A stretch of 30,000 nt of DNA from Tubiluchus corallicola (Eukaryota; Priapulida; Priapulimorpha; Priapulimorphida; Tubiluchidae): NCBI GenBank assembly GCA_030141605.1, contig JAQGDQ010000488.1, positions 103,596-133,595 on the forward strand, in the 5' to 3' direction. Position 1 is the first letter of the stretch. Each line of letters begins with the position of its first letter. The notes beneath the pieces are model-generated. The model worked only from the letters and a program-made list of their open reading frames with translations. It did not search any database and had not been told where the DNA came from. Positions 8,991-20,681 of the stretch are shown in pieces. Both the position numbers and the translations under genes were made by a program.

Positions 8991-10307
8991 AGTTAAAGCA
9001 AAAGCCAAGTTGCTTGGGAAATTGAGTTTATTGTAATATTTGGGGAAAATGCTAGAAAGTTTTATCAATGAAACTGTGACCACCTTCTCGCGCTATTAGC
9101 AAAATCAGTTTACAGACGCGATCTGTGGTGATGGAGGTAGGGGATGGTGGGTGGAGTTGAAGCTTGGCGCGCTCTTTTTGAACGAAAAATGGCGTCATCA
9201 AAATGGCGTCATGCAATATAAACACTTATTCCGGCAGGCGCTTGAGTGAACTTATTTTGCAGCTACACTTACAATTATCAACTATAAACGATCCAAAACG
9301 TTGAGCAAGAGAACATGAATTCTATTTTTTGCTTTTGATGAACCTCACTGCCCATTATGTAATGAAAACCAGTTACCAACTGTAACATAATAATCTCAAA
9401 GTACATAGGTTGTTTAAATCAGACAAAGTAACAGAATAATTATGTTAACAAGCTGAATCTGGACGCTAGGTAAATAAACAGCCCGGCACCTACTGCATGA
9501 ATGAAAGCTTGTAAAATTCCATGCTTATATGTCACGTGTACTACTTACGTAGTTTAGGGTATAATCATGTGGATTAAAGCCGTATAAGCACATTAAGGTT
9601 ACTGCAAAATGATCCGAGGAGTAATTTTCACGTAAACCAAGTTATACAAGAAAAGTTAGACAGGTATAATATTGAGGAATTTCTGAGAGAACTGCAGAAT
9701 CTTTGTTACGTGGTGTGGAAGTTGGAATTGTACATTGTAATTAGGTGCTTCCATCTATGTGCTAATCTTGTTACATTCTACCAGCTGACTTACCTTCAGT
9801 ATAATTGTATGGTCCAGTGACTACATATACACTGGTCCTCTCCCTATCTAACATTAATGGTTGTTGTGAAGCCTGTGCAATTCTGCATAGGTCAAGTTCT
9901 ATACATGTATACTGGCTGTGAAACAGGTTTTACTGACTGTTTTTGCTTTCTAGTTTTTGCTCAATGTTCAGTGCAGCAGTTTTGCTACTCATGTTTTCTG
10001 TAGTTTAATAAACACTTTTCTGCTGTGTGCAGTGCAAATATTTATTATAGATTTTTGGTTCCTATTCATACTTCTCTGTGCCTAAACTCAATCATAACAA
10101 AATGACTGAACAACAACTTCAATAATGACTTTCACACGCCTTCGTGCTGTCCACCACCTTACGTCATTTTTTTCAAATACGCCCACAGCAAAATTCATTT
10201 AACGGCTGATAAGAATGATTAATATTTCTTTAGCAGTTTAAGCAAGACATTTTACCTGCATATATTACGTGGTAATTTCAATATTTGTAAGTGTCTTTTA
10301 AAATACA
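8991..10307. other. unassigned spacer; poly(A)-like site and a small hairpin
   Basis: No exon is supported. At 9811-9838 GGTCCAGTG and CACTGGTCC form a perfect 9-bp inverted repeat with a 10-base loop. TTTAATAAACAC at about 10005 followed by a TG-rich stretch resembles a plus-strand poly(A) site, with no visible coding region upstream. AAAATGGCGTCAT is tandemly duplicated near 9187-9212. Confidence 0.4.
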
Positions 10308-10461
10308 ATGAATGTGGTACGTAAGTTGGTTTTCAGTAGAGTTCGCTCCACGAATGCTCAGCTATTTTTCCTCGTGACACTAGGTCCGCCAAACTGTTTG
10401 CATAAAATTCTCCCCTGTAATTTACAAGACTTCTTTCCCAGCTTCCGAACAAAAGGAAAAA

Positions 10462-10746
10462 TTACCGCCCCCGTTCAATATGTAACTTAATACATTTGAC
10501 ATTAGTGTGCCCAGCATTTACAACAGGATTTATTCTCTTTTCAATGCTCGGTCTCTCTGTGTAATTGTTTTCGAATTGTCGCAATATATACGACGGTTCA
10601 TAATTGTTGGGTGGTTGTAGACTGCAAGCCTGGAGAGAAAATTTTATTGCTGACTTGATGAGTGATCTTTCGTGGGAGTTGAACTTGGAATTATCCAGTT
10701 GCCACAGTTGATGAATTGTGAATGACATTTTAGACAATTTGTTCAT
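10462..10746 (-). CDS. Unassigned open frame, 94 codons
   Basis: This is an ATG-started frame, not low-complexity, with a balanced composition (MNKLSKMSFTIHQLW at the start and HIERGR at the end). I recognise no domain, signal peptide or membrane segment. A stop lies upstream of the ATG and no convincing splice sites flank it. It may be a fragment of a decayed element or chance. Confidence 0.12.
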   Translation of the reverse strand: MNKLSKMSFTIHQLWQLDNSKFNSHERSLIKSAIKFSLQACSLQPPNNYEPSYILRQFENNYTERPSIEKRINPVVNAGHTNVKCIKLHIERGR

Positions 10747-10865
10747 GTGTAGTCCATTTGTAATTATTATGATTACTCAACAATCACAGCCGACATTAAC
10801 TTCTGTGGCTGCCTGCCATAAACACAGTTGATGCAGGAGATTTCTCTTTTCGTAACATGAATGAA

Positions 10866-10866
10866 T

Positions 10867-10902
<36 letters not shown>
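10866..10902. repeat. (TA)n microsatellite
   Basis: About 18 TA units with one TACA interruption. It marks a sharp change from AT-rich sequence on the left to a GC-rich block on the right. Confidence 0.95.
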
Positions 10903-11400
10903 AGATTCGAGGCTACAGCTCCGACGACGGCACCATTTGCGGTGATATATATATCAAACAAAAGGTCTCGATCTAGTGTCGTCTCATTGGGGGTTTATTT
11001 TTCGAATCGGGCCCACCGGGATGAACGGAGGGCGAAAAACCTCCAAAAATGGCCATTTTCGGCCGTTTTTTGCAAAAGTTATACCGCTAAGATCTGAAGA
11101 ACGGGAACGGGCCGAGGGGGGTGCTGGCTACGGATAGATAGCCCATTCAGTGGCGGGTGTAGTAGGCCTATTTAGAATTCGCGACAGGGCCACGGCGTCC
11201 CGTGACGGACGTTTTCCCAGACCCAACTCGCGATTTTTTGAAATTTTAACCAAGCAGCATGCGGAAAAAACGTTCTAGCGACGCCTGGTGGGACTTTCGA
11301 GAGGCGATATATAGCACTTCAGAAAGAGGAAGAACAGGGCTACACGATGATGTGGGCTATATTTTAGGACATGTCCACCAAAAGGAGTAGCGAGGAGTTA
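10903..11400. other. GC-rich anonymous block after the TA repeat
   Basis: This block of roughly 500 bp is much richer in GC than its surroundings. It includes GGGCCCACCGGGATG, ATGGCCATTTTCGGCCG and GGCCACGGCGTCCCGTGACG. It abuts a TA microsatellite, which elsewhere in the window (22872) forms a retroelement tail. The composition and sharp left edge suggest an inserted element of unknown class. No protein frame longer than about 80 codons is open. Confidence 0.45.
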
Positions 11401-11892
11401 ATTAGATGTTCTATTTTTGACAATTTTAGCTTGTAAAACTGCTGACGCAAAGCCGTTGTTCTGACGTCACCCATTATACTCTGTCTATAAGCTTATAACT
11501 TTAATTCAGTAAAAGCTGCTGCTACTGGATTTGCGTTAAGTAAGTGAACAAACACTAGGTAGGATGTTTGCGTATTTTTGATCATACGTGTATTTATACG
11601 CAAATTTTTTGCGGGGCCTTTGCTAGTGGAGAATTAATTATATACAAAGGATTTTAAGGCATTTTTAAGGTTAGTCACTGTCACTTCCGTCTCTTTGTGG
11701 TTTTTTCTTCCGTTGTTTCATTTTGTGTGCGTCATGTATTATGTATATGCAGCTAAATGCATTTGTAAATGTTACTAAATGTACTATTTGTACTTGATGT
11801 ACATACTAAATGTACTTTTTACACGAATAGATAATAAGTAAATAAACAACTAAATGGTACCACAATAAGTTCATCATACTGTAATAAGATGT
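11401..11892. other. unassigned spacer
   Basis: AT-rich, with a degenerate TAAATGTAC-type repetition near 11755-11820. No gene or element is recognised. Confidence 0.4.
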
Positions 11893-11900
11893 TTTGTCAT

Positions 11901-12286
11901 CAGGGCCGGGTTATGACCTTTGTACCTCTAGGCTATTATAGTTATGAGCCCCCCCCCTCAGACGAAGCCACCCTCTAACTCGCTCCCACCCGCCTTGAAT
12001 GTATTCGTGACATGTTTTAGCGACATCTATGTAGCTTGAAGTAAACTTATTGTAAATTCTTGAAATCAACTAAAATAGCTGTCTTTTGTTCATCTATAAA
12101 AATATTCTGTATAAGAATAAGAAATATAACTGTTTTACTATTCATTGCAGACCAAATTAGCCCATATTTCAACACAGTGAAGAGAAAACGCAGCCCTTTT
12201 ACCAACCGTTACCAAAGCTTGGTGGCCCTAAATTTTAAGGGCCCTAGCCTGGAGCCTATATTAGCATATAGGATAATCCGACTCTG
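11901..12286. mobile_element. hAT-like MITE with 8-bp target duplication
   Basis: The left end is CAGGGCCGGGTTAT and the right end ATAATCCGACTCTG, an imperfect 14-bp TIR with three mismatches. It is flanked by TTTGTCAT (11893-11900) and TTTGTCAC (12287-12294), an 8-bp target duplication with one difference. CAG-type ends and 8-bp duplications are hallmarks of hAT transposons. The 386-bp length and lack of transposase mark it as non-autonomous. Subterminal GGCCCTA/TAGGGCC words and a C run are typical of decayed copies. An 84-codon frame inside it is not considered a gene. Confidence 0.75.
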
Positions 12287-12452
12287 TTTGTCACATGTAA
12301 TAGGTAACCAGTAAGGTAATAAATTACATTGATAATCGAGTAATTATATTACACAGTCGGTTTTTAAAACATTTATCTACATTTTGTTACATTGTCATTT
12401 GTAACACTTCATGGGCTACGCGCACGGATTCCCGTCCGCTATTATCTACCCA

Positions 12453-12732
12453 ACGTTACCTCCAATCACTCCTCTGACTTCACTTATACGTTACCTCCAA
12501 TCACTCCTCTGACTTCACTTATACGTTACCTCCAATCACTCCTCTGACTTCACTTATACGTTACCTCCAATCACTCCTCTGACTTCACTTATACGTTACC
12601 TCCAATCACTCCTCTGACTTCACTTATACGTTACCTCCAATCACTCCTCTGACTTCACTTATACGTTACCTCCAATCACTCCTCTGACTTCACTTATACG
12701 TTACCTCCAACCACTCCTCTGACTTCACTTAT
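12453..12732. repeat. 35-bp minisatellite, 8 units
   Basis: Eight consecutive units of exactly 35 bp begin ACGTTACCTCCAATCAC. Only the last unit carries substitutions (CCAACCACTC and ATGCATT). The near-identity implies recent amplification or homogenisation. A period of 35 does not keep a reading frame. Confidence 0.97.
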
Positions 12733-12763
12733 GCATTAGTAAGTTCTCGTTCTAACGCTAAAT

Positions 12764-13315
12764 GATATTGATTAGATTTTTAGATTAGATTTAATAGATT
12801 TATTTTGCAATAAACATATACATATACATTACATGTGCACCGATAATCAGTTTTTGTTAATACAAAAATATGATACAATTCATGAATTCTGCGCTAGAGA
12901 CCTAAGAAGCTAGCTTATGGTAGGCCACTCGAATTAGTTACGAAAAAAATTACAATATATACAGATACAATATTACAATATATACAAATATAAATACGGG
13001 TGGGAAGTAATAAAAGTATTATTATACTAGAGGGGAAGTTTTTGAAAATGAAAAACAACAAATCATGATCGAGTGATCAGTTATATGTTTCAAGTAAGTT
13101 TAATTTATAATTTTTTTTAAATATGGACAGCGAGTTGGCATTTTTAATAGCTGGAGCAATTGAATTCCATATGTAAGGGTCATTGTATTTAATAGGAAAT
13201 TTTCTAACATTTGTGTTGCATTGTATGTAGTGATAGTTGTCTATAACGTGTGTACTTGCCCTTATTGTAAGTTTGGTTTCCTCACGTTTTAAGCATTTTC
13301 AGTTTTGCAAGCTAA
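12764..13315 (-). pseudogene. Decayed LINE: RT C-terminus plus 3' UTR
   Basis: On the minus strand, 13298 down to 13077 encodes 73 residues and a TGA stop. The motif IWNSIAPAIKNANSLSIFK, followed by a lysine-rich end (LLETYN), is the C-terminal signature of CR1/L2-like LINE reverse-transcriptase proteins (WNSLP then SL..FKK). An in-frame TGA at 13299-13301 breaks it upstream. The 3' UTR follows to about 12764. It includes a GGCCTA/TAGGTC stem and ends in AATAAATC with a short TCTAA-type tail. The copy is 5'-truncated and inactive; the clade assignment within CR1/L2 is an inference. Confidence 0.8.
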
Positions 13316-13540
13316 ACGATTTCTAGTCAAGAAATTTGCTGTCCAAAGAAGCCCGTCATCTCAGTTTGTATGTATCAAGTAACGTCGTTTCACACATGTC
13401 AAAACTTTGCAGTTATTGTTATTCGCGAGACGTTCGTTAATCAACGTTCAATTTTACACCAACATAACTCTGTGTCTGATTGACGTAACACAACATTTAC
13501 ACCAGGGGTTTCTCTTGTAAATTTCTTTTAAGTTCAAATA

Positions 13541-13750
13541 GTAAATAATAAATAATAAATAAAATAATAAATAATAAATAAATGATAAATGATAAATGAT
13601 AAATGATAAATGATAAATGATAAATGATAAATGATAAATGATAAATGATAAATGATAAATGATAAATGATAAATGATAAATGATAAATGATAAATGATAA
13701 ATGATAAATGATAAATAATAAATAACAAATAATAAATAATAAATAATAAA
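13541..13750. repeat. (TAAATGA)n heptanucleotide array
   Basis: About 20 units of TAAATGA run through the middle, with TAAATAA units at both ends. The 7-bp period gives all-frame open stretches with an IYHLSFI-like peptide that is an artefact. Confidence 0.97.
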
Positions 13751-13790
13751 TCAAGCCTATGTTTTTTTAATTTGTGGTGTCACACATCCA

Positions 13791-14243
13791 ATTTTTCATT
13801 AAAGGAAAATATCATGATTTTTCATAAAAGGAAAACATCATGATTTTTCATTAAAGGAAAACATAATGATTTTTCATTAAAGGAAAACATCATGATTTTC
13901 CATTAAAGGAAAACATCATGATTTTCCATTAAAGGAAAACATCATGATTTTCCATTTAATGGAAAACATCGTGATTTTCCATTAAAGGAAAACATCATGA
14001 TTTTCCATTAAAGGAAAACATCGTGATTTTCCATTTAATGGAAAACATCATGATTTTTCATTAAAGGAAAACATCATGATTTTACATTAAAGGAAAACAT
14101 CATGATTTTCCATTAAAGGAAAACATCATGATTTTCCATTAAAGAAAAACATCATGATTTTCCATTAAAGGAAAACATCATGATTTTTCATTAAAGAAAA
14201 CATCATGATTTTTCATTAAAGGAAAACATCATGATTTTTCATA
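13791..14243. repeat. 26-bp minisatellite derived from a TTAA-element terminus
   Basis: About 17 units of 26 bp carry ATTAAAGGAAAACATCATG and ATTTTTC/ATTTTCC. Some have the TTTAATGGAAAAC variant. The last unit runs without a break into the element starting at 14216. The unit matches the terminal 26 bp of that element, TTAAAGGAAAAC followed by CATGATTTTTCAT. The array thus looks like a serial duplication of the transposon end. Confidence 0.9.
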
Positions 14244-14816
14244 TCCGACCCATTTCAAAGTACGGTAAAAGTATACATTTTAAGGCCTATAATAATGCCA
14301 AAGCGTTTCTGGTAATCAAATAATAGGCTATGAAATTAATTAGCTGCAGGTTAGCCCAACCAGTGCTGACAACACAACTGAACATAATTTTCACCAGCAC
14401 GAAACATTCCATGGGCGTGTTGCGCGTGTTGCAAAAGCGATAATTGAAGTGTTGTGCGTATCTGATATAAAAAAACTCGGCAGATTTAAAATTTAAATTC
14501 AAATTTCAAGTTTACCGTTATGTTTACGCACGAGCTTTCGAACGTGTGCACTACGTCACAACTGAACACCCCTGAACCGAGAGGTACAGCACCTGTTTTT
14601 GGGTACGCGTTTTTGAGATGCAGGCGGTAGTATCCGTCTAGCTAGTGAGGCGAAATGCATGTAACAGTGAAAGACTAGCAGCGCGAGTGCGAAATTACGT
14701 TTTTGTGGTTGTAATTCTTTCACGCAAGTTATTCTTGAAAAGTCTATTTCACTGAATATTCTACTGCGTAGGTCGTTTAGAGCTATAGTTTAAAATTGGG
14801 TGTGGTTTTCCTTTAA
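14216..14816 (+). mobile_element. TTAA-flanked element, family 2
   Basis: It is bounded by TTAA at 14216-14219 and 14813-14816, starting AGGAAAACATC and ending GTGTGGTTTTCCT. It matches the reversed copy at 5532-6144 over its length and the fragment at 5104-5340 over its left half. No transposase frame exists. The 71-codon minus-strand frame (14287-14502) is not shared with the other copies and is not called. Confidence 0.8.
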
Positions 14817-14917
14817 TAGAGAGCTGGTATGCAATCTGGAGCTATAGTGAGTAGTTTGCAGTTTGCCTATGTATCTAATGCTCTGCAGCGAACAAAACGT
14901 GTTAGCAAAATTTAATA

Positions 14918-15407
14918 GGTTTTACACGTCAAATGTAGACACAGGAAAGTTCAAATGTGACTTAGGTAAGTCAAATGTAGACATAAGAATTTTGAATGTG
15001 TTTTGGTAACTCAAATGTGACTTAGATAAGTCAAATGCAGATGCATTACTTTGAATAAATCGGTAATTAAGATATTTAAGTGCAAATTAGAAAAAGATAA
15101 ACCAAAGATAGTGCATCTATTAGTAGACCTATAAAGTTATTATTTTCACAGCAATTATTAAATTGAAATTAAAGGAGATTAAATTTAACATCCTTAAACT
15201 TTACCACCTATCCACATTTGAGATACCAATGTCACATTTGGCTTGACATGTGTCTACATTTGAGTTACCAAAACCGCTTAAGATTTGTTGAAAACCATTG
15301 TTAACACATTTGAACTACCTAAGTCTACATTTCAGTTACCAAGACACATTTGAACTACCTAAATCTACATTTGAGTTAACGCAGGTCTACATTTGACATG
15401 TAAAACC
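14918..15407 (+). mobile_element. TA-flanked inverted-repeat element, copy 2
   Basis: The ends are GGTTTTACACGTCAAATG and CATTTGACATGTAAAACC between TA dinucleotides. The left arm alternates TCAAATGTAGAC and TCAAATGTG separated by TTAGGTAAG-like spacers. The right arm is the same pattern inverted. The interior (TTAAATTTAACATCCTTAAA) matches copies 1 and 3. At 490 bp it is the shortest of the three. Confidence 0.88.
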
Positions 15408-15617
15408 TATGTAAGCAAGTCAAAAAAAGTTATTAGATGCTATAATCAGATTTATCCTGTTTGCAAATTATCTACAGGCACAAGGAAACATTTCCTGTAT
15501 TTTCATCAGTTAATCTCACTCCTACAAACGTAAGTAACCTGATTCAAACAAGTTTTTAAATTTTGGATTTCCAATGTTACTTTTTCATTGTCTCAGAGTC
15601 TCAGAAAGATTGAACAC
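15408..15617. other. unassigned spacer
   Basis: Nothing recognised. Confidence 0.4.
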
Positions 15618-15619
15618 TA

Positions 15620-15719
15620 CGAAAGCGTATTACGACCATCATATCCGATTATAAAAAATCTGGATAGCAAAAAATCGAGTTATAACCAGATTTATCATCG
15701 TGGCCCTAATGTGCTTTCG
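15620..15719. mobile_element. 100-bp foldback MITE with TA flanks
   Basis: CGAAAGCGTATTACGACC at the left and the inverse of CGAAAGCACATTAGGGCC at the right lie between TA dinucleotides (15618-15619 and 15720-15721). Inner segments (AATCTGG and CCAGATT) also pair, so nearly the whole element can fold on itself. TA flanks and tiny size suggest a Tc1/mariner-mobilised MITE. Confidence 0.6.
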
Positions 15720-15721
15720 TA

Positions 15722-16049
15722 GAATACTGTGTGCAAGTACAGTGTTTGTAAGCACGACGTATTTTGAAAGTGCTTTTTCATAATCTAAAAATGTATTTAA
15801 CTCCTGCTGTTGATTAATTGCATTATTAACCTAAAGTGTTTTTATCATTTCATAACAATTTTGACCTGTATTTCACATAAAATCCAAATGCAATTTTTAG
15901 TTTAATCAAGATTGACCTTATTTTGTTGCCTGCTAATTAAACTACATGTATATTCTTTTCTCTGGATTATATAGAAAATGTCATAATTTTAAAAATTACT
16001 ATTGTTTCCTAAATTAAACTGATAACATTAATGCCCACCAGTGTCTAAA
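15722..16049. other. unassigned AT-rich spacer
   Basis: No exon or repeat is recognised. It could include more of the 3' UTR of the retroelement ending at 16247. Confidence 0.35.
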
Positions 16050-16247
16050 AATCTTTTTATCTACATTCGGTAAAGGATAGCAGACTAGGTGACTTTATAG
16101 TCTCTTCGCTATCCTTTCTCTAGTTCTAGATCTATCTATACATTTTAACCATTTTTCAAAACTTATTAGAGATTCTTTTATTAATCATGTTTTAGTGTAA
16201 CACTATAAAGAGATAAATAAATTGAAATTGAATTGAATTGAATTGAA
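16050..16247 (+). mobile_element. Non-LTR retrotransposon 3' end with structured UTR
   Basis: On the plus strand a strong hairpin (core 16075-16114, extendable to 16072-16117) is followed by about 100 bp of AT-rich UTR. AGATAAATAAATTGAA and ATTGA-type tail repeats follow (16216-16247). Outer stem GGATAGC/GCTATCC, inner stem AGAC/GTCT, a 14-nt loop and a 4-nt 3'-side bulge (CTTC) reproduce the structure at 3304-3343. No RT coding remains, so this is a short 3' fragment or a SINE sharing the LINE tail. Confidence 0.7.
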
Positions 16248-16293
16248 AGTCCTAGAATGACTGTGAGAACAATGTAGTAGCAGAGGTTATTCA

Positions 16294-16692
16294 TTGTTTA
16301 TGAAAACCAATGTAAAAATTGGTCCTTGAAATGCGATAACCAAAGTGGTTATGCTTGGTGCGAGCTCATGTCTTTATGTTGTACTGAAGCATATCGCTAA
16401 GCAGCGGCCGACCAGCTAAGTGGGACTTGGCAATTGTTAGGTTATGTAGTTTGTACTAGAGAGAAAAGAATGATTTCATAAATGTGAAAATGGAAAAATT
16501 AGGTATGTCAGTAAGAACAGGACAGCGCTAAAAAACAGTTTGCAGGAAGAGGGTCATGGGAGTAGGTTTACATATTGTAGTTTTAGTTTTTTGCGTGGTG
16601 ATTATATTCTCATTTTTGCAGGAGTGTAATTACTAATTATAAAATAGTTTGTGTTAATGGAGAGAAATTTTGCATACGTATAGTTATAATAT
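16294..16692 (+). repeat. 400-bp dispersed repeat, copy 2
   Basis: It matches 553-952 almost base for base, with scattered substitutions. It begins 47 bp after a LINE-like tail, and the following sequence at 16693 is unrelated to that after copy 1. Confidence 0.85.
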
Positions 16693-16867
16693 TTTCAAAT
16701 TTGTTCACGTTTGCTTTTAGTCATGTTTACAAACACTTTCAGAGTCTTTCTGAGACTTTTTGACTAAACGTACGAATTCAAAATATTTTAAATGTACGAA
16801 GGAAAAAACTCGATCGTTCATTTAAAATTTACAAATTTGTTTAGATTCGCTTAGTTATGTTTTTATA

Positions 16868-17441
16868 GGTTTTACACGTCAAATGTAGACACAGGAAAGT
16901 TCAAATGTGAATTAGGTAAGTCAAATGTAGACATAGGAATTTCAAATGTGTTTTGGTAACTCAAATGTGACTTAGGTAAGTCAAATGTAGATGCATTACT
17001 TTAAATAAATCGGTAATTAAGTTATTTAAGTGCAAATTAGAAGAAGATAAACCGAAGATAGTGCATCTATTAGTAGGCCTATAACGTTGTTATTTTAACT
17101 TAAGAGCAATTATTAAATTGAAATTAAGGAAGATTAAATTTAACATCCTTAAACTTTACCACCTATCCACATTTGAGATACCAATGTCACATTTGACTTG
17201 ACATGTGTCGACATTTGACTTACCAAAAATGCTTAAGATTTGTTGAAAACCATTGTTAACACATTTGAACTACCTAAGTCTACATTTGAGTTACCAAGAC
17301 ACATTTGAACTAACTAAGTCTACATTTGAGTTAACAAGACACATTTGAGTTACCAAAACACATTCGAATTTCCTATGTCTACATTTGACTTACCTAAGTC
17401 ACATTTGAACTTTCCTGTGTCTACATTTGACTTGTAAAACC
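16868..17441 (+). mobile_element. TA-flanked inverted-repeat element, copy 3
   Basis: It has the same ends (GGTTTTACACGTCAAATG and TTGTAAAACC) and TA flanks as copies 1 and 2, in the orientation of copy 2. Its right arm holds more subterminal repeats than copy 2, so unit number varies between copies. The core is closely alike. Confidence 0.88.
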
Positions 17442-17965
17442 TATATTACCGTGCTTGTATAGCGTTTTCAGAGCTTTTGTGTGACTTGTAGACAATGAAA
17501 ATAGTAAATGACAATCAATTTTGATTGAAAGTGATGGTAAGGCAAGCACATAACTTAGAGCGTCTAATATTGTCTGTGCATCGCTGCTTCTGCGACGCAT
17601 GTAGAGCTAAAAGTTACATGTTTGGCTTCGGGCAACCCTACACGAAGCCAATTTGCTAATGACTTTACAACATGTATTGACAATACATTATTAATTAATT
17701 TGATGGCTAATTAGCTCTCAACAGATCAAGAAGAAAACTTGACGCGTAAGCTGTCGCTGTTAGTTTCTCGAATGGAGTTCAGAATTGAACATGGGTCATT
17801 GAGTTGTGGCCTATTTGGGTGTGACTGTAATACCGACAAGAACTCACTGTTTTAGTTTTTGGAAAAAACGCCCTGTCGCCTCGTTAGCTTTTCAATAAAT
17901 TTTGAATATTTGCAATTTTGTGTATCATAACTCTATCATAACCCGTTGTTAGGTACAGGCTAAAT
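17442..17965. other. unassigned spacer
   Basis: No gene or repeat recognised. Confidence 0.4.
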
Positions 17966-18200
17966 TTTATTCTGGTAAATTTGGTACGAGGATATTTTGG
18001 TACTGAAAAAATGTGCTACTAGGAATTTTTGGTGCAGGGAGATTTTGGCACTGGGAAATTTGGGTATAGGCAAAATATGGTTCTGGGGAATGTAAAACTG
18101 GGGAAGTTTTGTCAAGCATTTTGGTAAAAATAAATCTCGCACTGTGTGAAAATGGTACGGAACAGATTTGGTGCTAGGAGTATTTAGTCCAAGGGGAGAC
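17966..18200. repeat. Degenerate short-period repeat (about 17-22 bp)
   Basis: Words of the type GGNAAATTTGGTACTGGG recur irregularly with many substitutions and indels. The pattern has the style of an old minisatellite. It vaguely resembles the ATGGCACAGG units inside the foldback element at 1875-2048. The 89-codon minus-strand frame across it is a by-product. Confidence 0.65.
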
Positions 18201-18280
18201 CGCCAACAGACTCGTGGAGTTGATTCCATATTTTTATTATTCTGTTTGAGAAAAAGTTTTTAAAACAATCAAAAAAACAA

Positions 18281-18675
<395 letters not shown>

Positions 18676-19177
18676 AACGATGTGTTCTTTGAAAATACGT
18701 TTCATGGTTTCATTCGTACAAAATTGCCTTTATGGACTAAACTTTATGGAGTAATTTTATCTAGACGTGTTGCTTTGCCTCAAAGCTCAACTAAAAAAAG
18801 CAAATGCAAATACAATCGTTTACCAAGTTAGGATCTACAACCAGCATTTGAGTTAATAATTGTAAAACAATCTTTGCGGGGGGATTTAAAGCTCAGCTGA
18901 AACAATTCCACGTCTCTCCATGCTCTTTGTCAACCACAAAAACGTCATTGTGAAATGAATTTATTGATAGCAACGCTGCAATTTGTAAGATTTAATTAGC
19001 ATTGCATGTAAAATATGCTTCATCATTGGGATCTAAGTTGGACTGCACCTGGTGCATGTTAAGCTCAAACTTATTAATTAAATTGATAAAAGAAACAAGA
19101 ATTATTTGTCGCTAATTAATTTGCTTCTGAAAAACGAAATGCAAGGCAAATCAAACCATCAGCAGAGAAGATATCTA
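18676..19177. other. unassigned spacer
   Basis: No supported feature. Confidence 0.4.
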
Positions 19178-19381
19178 TCAGAAAATCTTGAACACGATTG
19201 GCCAATTTGTGGAAAGTTTTTGTGTAATTCGTTGACAAGCTTCCTCAAATCTGTCGTCAGACATGCGTAGCAGGTGACAAACCACCCCACATATGAAGCC
19301 ATAGATCCTCAGCAGCATAGCTTTAAGATTTGAAGGCTCAGAGATGCTCAGGTGTGAAGCCACAAATGTTCGATCAGTCAT
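19178..19381 (-). CDS. Unassigned open frame, 67 codons
   Basis: ATG-started and not low-complexity, with a stop directly before the ATG. The protein has a hydrophobic middle (MLLRIYGFICGVVCHLL) and a helical-looking end (DDRFEEACQRITQKL). I recognise no family. It could be a small exon or chance. Confidence 0.15.
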   Translation of the reverse strand: MTDRTFVASHLSISEPSNLKAMLLRIYGFICGVVCHLLRMSDDRFEEACQRITQKLSTNWPIVFKIF

Positions 19382-19687
19382 TTATACATGCATGTATATA
19401 TGATCTGATGCAGGTCACAGATGCCCAGATATACAGGTGCACCACGCTGTATGCCCATATATAGAAGTTACCTTTTAACTTCGCAGACCAGCATGTATTT
19501 AAATTCTGATCAAAAATAGTTGGACCTTCTAAACATCAACATTGGTAAACACGAATAATAACAATTTTTATTGAATATTTAGAATGCACTAACGGCAGTT
19601 TTTTAACAAAAATGCCTAAAATAAAACACGTTCAAATTTAATGCAGATGTAGGCCTACGCATGTGTCACACGGATCATCTGTCTAAG

Positions 19688-20277
<590 letters not shown>

Positions 20278-20680
20278 AAGTATATATTTGTGAAGATCTT
20301 CATTGAAACTTATCTAGATCAAATTATGGTGCTACTCAAAATAAGTGATGTGAGTAAACCTAACATTTTTTCTAGAAAGTGCGTAAGTTTGAGTGGTAAA
20401 CTAATAATCACCAAACTTACCGATCTTATACAGTCAACGCAACATAGCAATACTTCTGCCCGAAAACCTTAATATAGCTGCCTTAGGAACTAATGATCTG
20501 TTGAAGTTGTTATTGTTCGGAAAAGATGAATTTAACTATGTTGCTAACTGTAAAATATTCCAATGCATACATGACTTTATATTACGTACTAAACGCTTCC
20601 AGTAGTTTCTATCTGATATGAAATGCATCAGTCTTAAATATTCGTATATTAATATTTTCTAACAGTCATTTTCTACTAAT
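20278..20680. other. unassigned AT-rich spacer
   Basis: A 60-codon plus-strand frame at 20290-20472 has no recognisable feature. Nothing else seen. Confidence 0.4.
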
Positions 20681-20681
20681 G

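Noticed and set aside
9811-9838. Perfect 9-bp hairpin as a third copy of the LINE UTR structure
   Set aside because: It lacks the two-stem layout, the 14-nt loop motif and a nearby tail.
12453-12732. CRISPR-like array of 35-bp repeats
   Set aside because: The units are contiguous with no spacers; it is a minisatellite.
13497-13754. Hydrophobic 85-codon minus-strand frame resembling membrane repeats
   Set aside because: Heptanucleotide TAAATGA array; the peptide repeats only because of the period.
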